NCBI RefSeq assembly: GCF_026262505.1
Contig: NC_067205.1
Location: 9,672,001 to 9,736,000, forward strand
DNA length: 64,000 nucleotides
Direction: 5' to 3'
DNA from: Trichomonas vaginalis G3
Taxonomy: Eukaryota > Parabasalia > Trichomonadida > Trichomonadidae
The position numbers and the translations under genes are program-made. Position 1 is the first letter of the stretch; every line of letters starts with the position of its first letter. This document shows, piece by piece, positions 62,438 to 64,000 of this stretch. The notes below the pieces were generated by a model that saw only the letters and a program-made list of their open reading frames with translations, did not search any database and had not been told where the DNA came from.

Positions 62438-64000
62438 ATGACGACTAACTATTTGTGCCAAACACTAAACCGATTAATGGAAATGTGTTTCATTCATTCG
62501 AAAAGATAAATGAAATATTCGCAAAGAATGACGGTAGAAGATATTATAGAGAACTTGAAAGTTCATGCTATGACTCTGATGCTCCATATTTTGATGATAA
62601 ACAAACTCATTTAAGAATTACAAATCCGGCTCATGATGTGAACCAATTAGGTGACACATATATTAAACGCAAAGTTAAAGCAACTCTAGTTTCAAATAAA
62701 GCTTTCACATGTGATGCCGCTTTTAAATGCATGCGTTTATTCGTTGGTTACAAATCATCAAATCAAAGCTTTAAACAATTAGAAGTAGAAACCGAAAGAG
62801 GTGATGCCGGTTATCTTCAGATGGATTGCGCCCGTGAATCTTTCGCATTTGCAACATATAAACCAAAATCAGAAAGGAAAGTTAAAAAGTTTGTTCATTC
62901 GTTATATAATAATGTTCAAAAATATGATAACTCAGTATGTGGTAAATATATTGACCCTTCAGAAGTTTTCAAGAACGCAAATGAAGAAGTTGATGTCACT
63001 TTTGATATGATTATTCCGGTAAATGATTTGTTAGCATTTCAGGCGTTCGATGATTATCCTAAATCATTTGGTGATATCATTCTTAAATATTATGTTTTCA
63101 GGGATACTTTAGTATTTTGTCAGGTTGACCCGTTAAGAGTTGCTGATTTACAAAATTACGTTTATGAAAAGATAACTGATGAAAATTATGAAAAGATTAT
63201 GAATCATGTTTATAAATATGATCGCAAATTCCAACAAATCGGACTTCCTGCCAAATTAATTACAAGCTTAGCCGCTACATCTGCTGACGCAACAGTTGAT
63301 GACGTTATTATTTCATGCACAAAGATGGAAGTTTTAGAGGATAAATGCATTACACCAGGATACGGTTTAATTGAAGAATCAGTTAAAGCAATACCACGTT
63401 TATTCAGTAAGGAAGATCCATTCATGATTCCAGCTCAACATATTGACGTTCGTTCACTAAATGGAGGTTGCATCACTCCTGAAGGTATCAGCTCAGATTT
63501 CTCATACGCTCTTCATAATGTTACAGATGTTGTGTTAACATTTCCGAAGAATGCAATGCAAAGAACAGTTTTAGAAAATCCAATGCTTCGAGGTCTTCAG
63601 GTCACTATAGATTCCAGAAACTTCCCCGATCAAGCGATGACCACAGTGGGTGACATATTCTTTACACGTATGCTTCAAGCTTCTGATTTAGATGGAGTGA
63701 ATGAATGCACAGAAGAATATGAGGACTCATTAACTAGACCACTGAATGATGATAATGGCACGCCATTAGCTAGAACATGGAAAGACCAAACTTCATTCTT
63801 ATGCACTATTCCAGTTCAACGTGATGGAGCGGGTATATTCTTTGATGGATTAGAAACTTTCAACTCACAAGTTACAGTACAAGTGAAAGCTTATCCAATC
63901 ATTCAGGGTGAAAATGACACTTACTGTTCAAAGGTGACAAATCCTCCTCAGGTTTGGTTTACTAGGACTACATATTGGACATGGACACCGGAGAAGGTTT
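62438..64000 (+). pseudogene. Probable Maverick major capsid protein, partial, frameshift near start
   Basis: An open frame runs from 62449 to the right edge (more than 515 codons) with no stop. It has no ATG at its beginning. The ATG at 62438 (MTTN...) is in another frame and lines up if one base is lost or two are gained at about 62447-62452. The protein has the composition of a structural protein, with beta-type segments such as RITNPAHDVNQLGD, NGGCITPEGISSDFSYALHN, TTVGDIFFTRMLQ and CTIPVQRDGAGIFFDGL. Its size, and its place beside a pVI-like small gene, fit the double-jelly-roll capsid protein of Polintons. The fold is not proven by sequence alone. The 69 bp to the left, shared with the divergent small gene, hold TCATT-type initiators. 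Confidence 0.6.

Larger units (their letters stand above)
57862..64000. mobile_element. Maverick/Polinton-like element, left part (right end outside window)
   Basis: From about 58.0 kb the gene style changes: short AT-rich genes on both strands, tightly packed, with a probable capsid gene and a small amphipathic Gly/Ala-rich protein. This is what Maverick elements look like, and they are abundant in Trichomonas vaginalis. The left boundary is a guess: AGTAGTAGTATATGAAGGG at 57862 starts with AG as Maverick ends do, but the other terminal repeat is outside the window. Polymerase, integrase, ATPase and protease genes would be to the right. A Mutator-like element (59060-61337) is nested in it. 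Confidence 0.6.

Noticed and set aside
62801..63425. Short frames on both strands within the capsid candidate
   Set aside because: They are shadows of the long open frame that runs to the window edge.

Overview
The window looks like the genome of a trichomonad, most likely Trichomonas vaginalis or a close relative. It is AT-rich, no introns were needed to read any gene, and several starts carry a TCAYW initiator a few bases upstream. The gene families also fit: giant ankyrin-repeat proteins, BspA-like leucine-rich-repeat proteins in tandem, a bacterial-type glucokinase, a mariner element, a Mutator-like element and a Maverick/Polinton. The species call is inference; there is no rRNA or species marker in the window.

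Layout. 1-10858: one giant ankyrin-repeat gene, open at the left edge, cut by a complete mariner element (5758-7061). Its body is four 1203-bp tandem repeats that read as identical, a fifth diverged copy, and about 36 near-identical 99-bp repeats. 10859-20423: 9.5 kb without genes. It holds two small terminal-inverted-repeat elements (12941-13808 with TA ends, 14098-14870 with TTAA ends), several long hairpins, and at 17930-19242 an ordered array of about 20 hairpins in a repeating four-hairpin order, which is the most unusual object here. 20424-32369: housekeeping genes, namely a formin, an AP-complex beta-adaptin, a glucokinase and a PDI-like thioredoxin-fold protein. 32604-47021: a minus-strand cluster of four BspA-like genes next to one complete SLC12 cation-chloride cotransporter; decayed 3' pieces of SLC12 lie between the BspA genes, so the unit that was copied was BspA plus SLC12. 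Two BspA copies carry one-base frameshifts. 50611-57402: minus-strand genes for a Vti1-type SNARE, an ATG4 protease, a Hrd3/SEL1L-like ERAD protein split by a frameshift, an unknown protein and an SLC35F-type transporter. From about 57862 to the right edge: the left part of a Maverick/Polinton-like element with a small amphipathic protein and a probable major capsid protein.

Two 2278-bp Mutator-like elements (48118-50395 and 59060-61337) lie in opposite orientation on either side of the 50.4-59.1 kb block. Each has its own 9-bp target duplication. The second sits inside a Maverick gene, so the Maverick arrived first.

Functionally the host genes concern actin assembly (formin), vesicle coats and fusion (adaptin, Vti1), autophagy (ATG4), ER quality control (Hrd3-like, PDI-like), glucose phosphorylation and membrane transport. 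They are not an operon and need no common pathway. The recurrent one-base lesions in homopolymers could be real decay or sequencing errors, and the long identical repeats could be affected by assembly.
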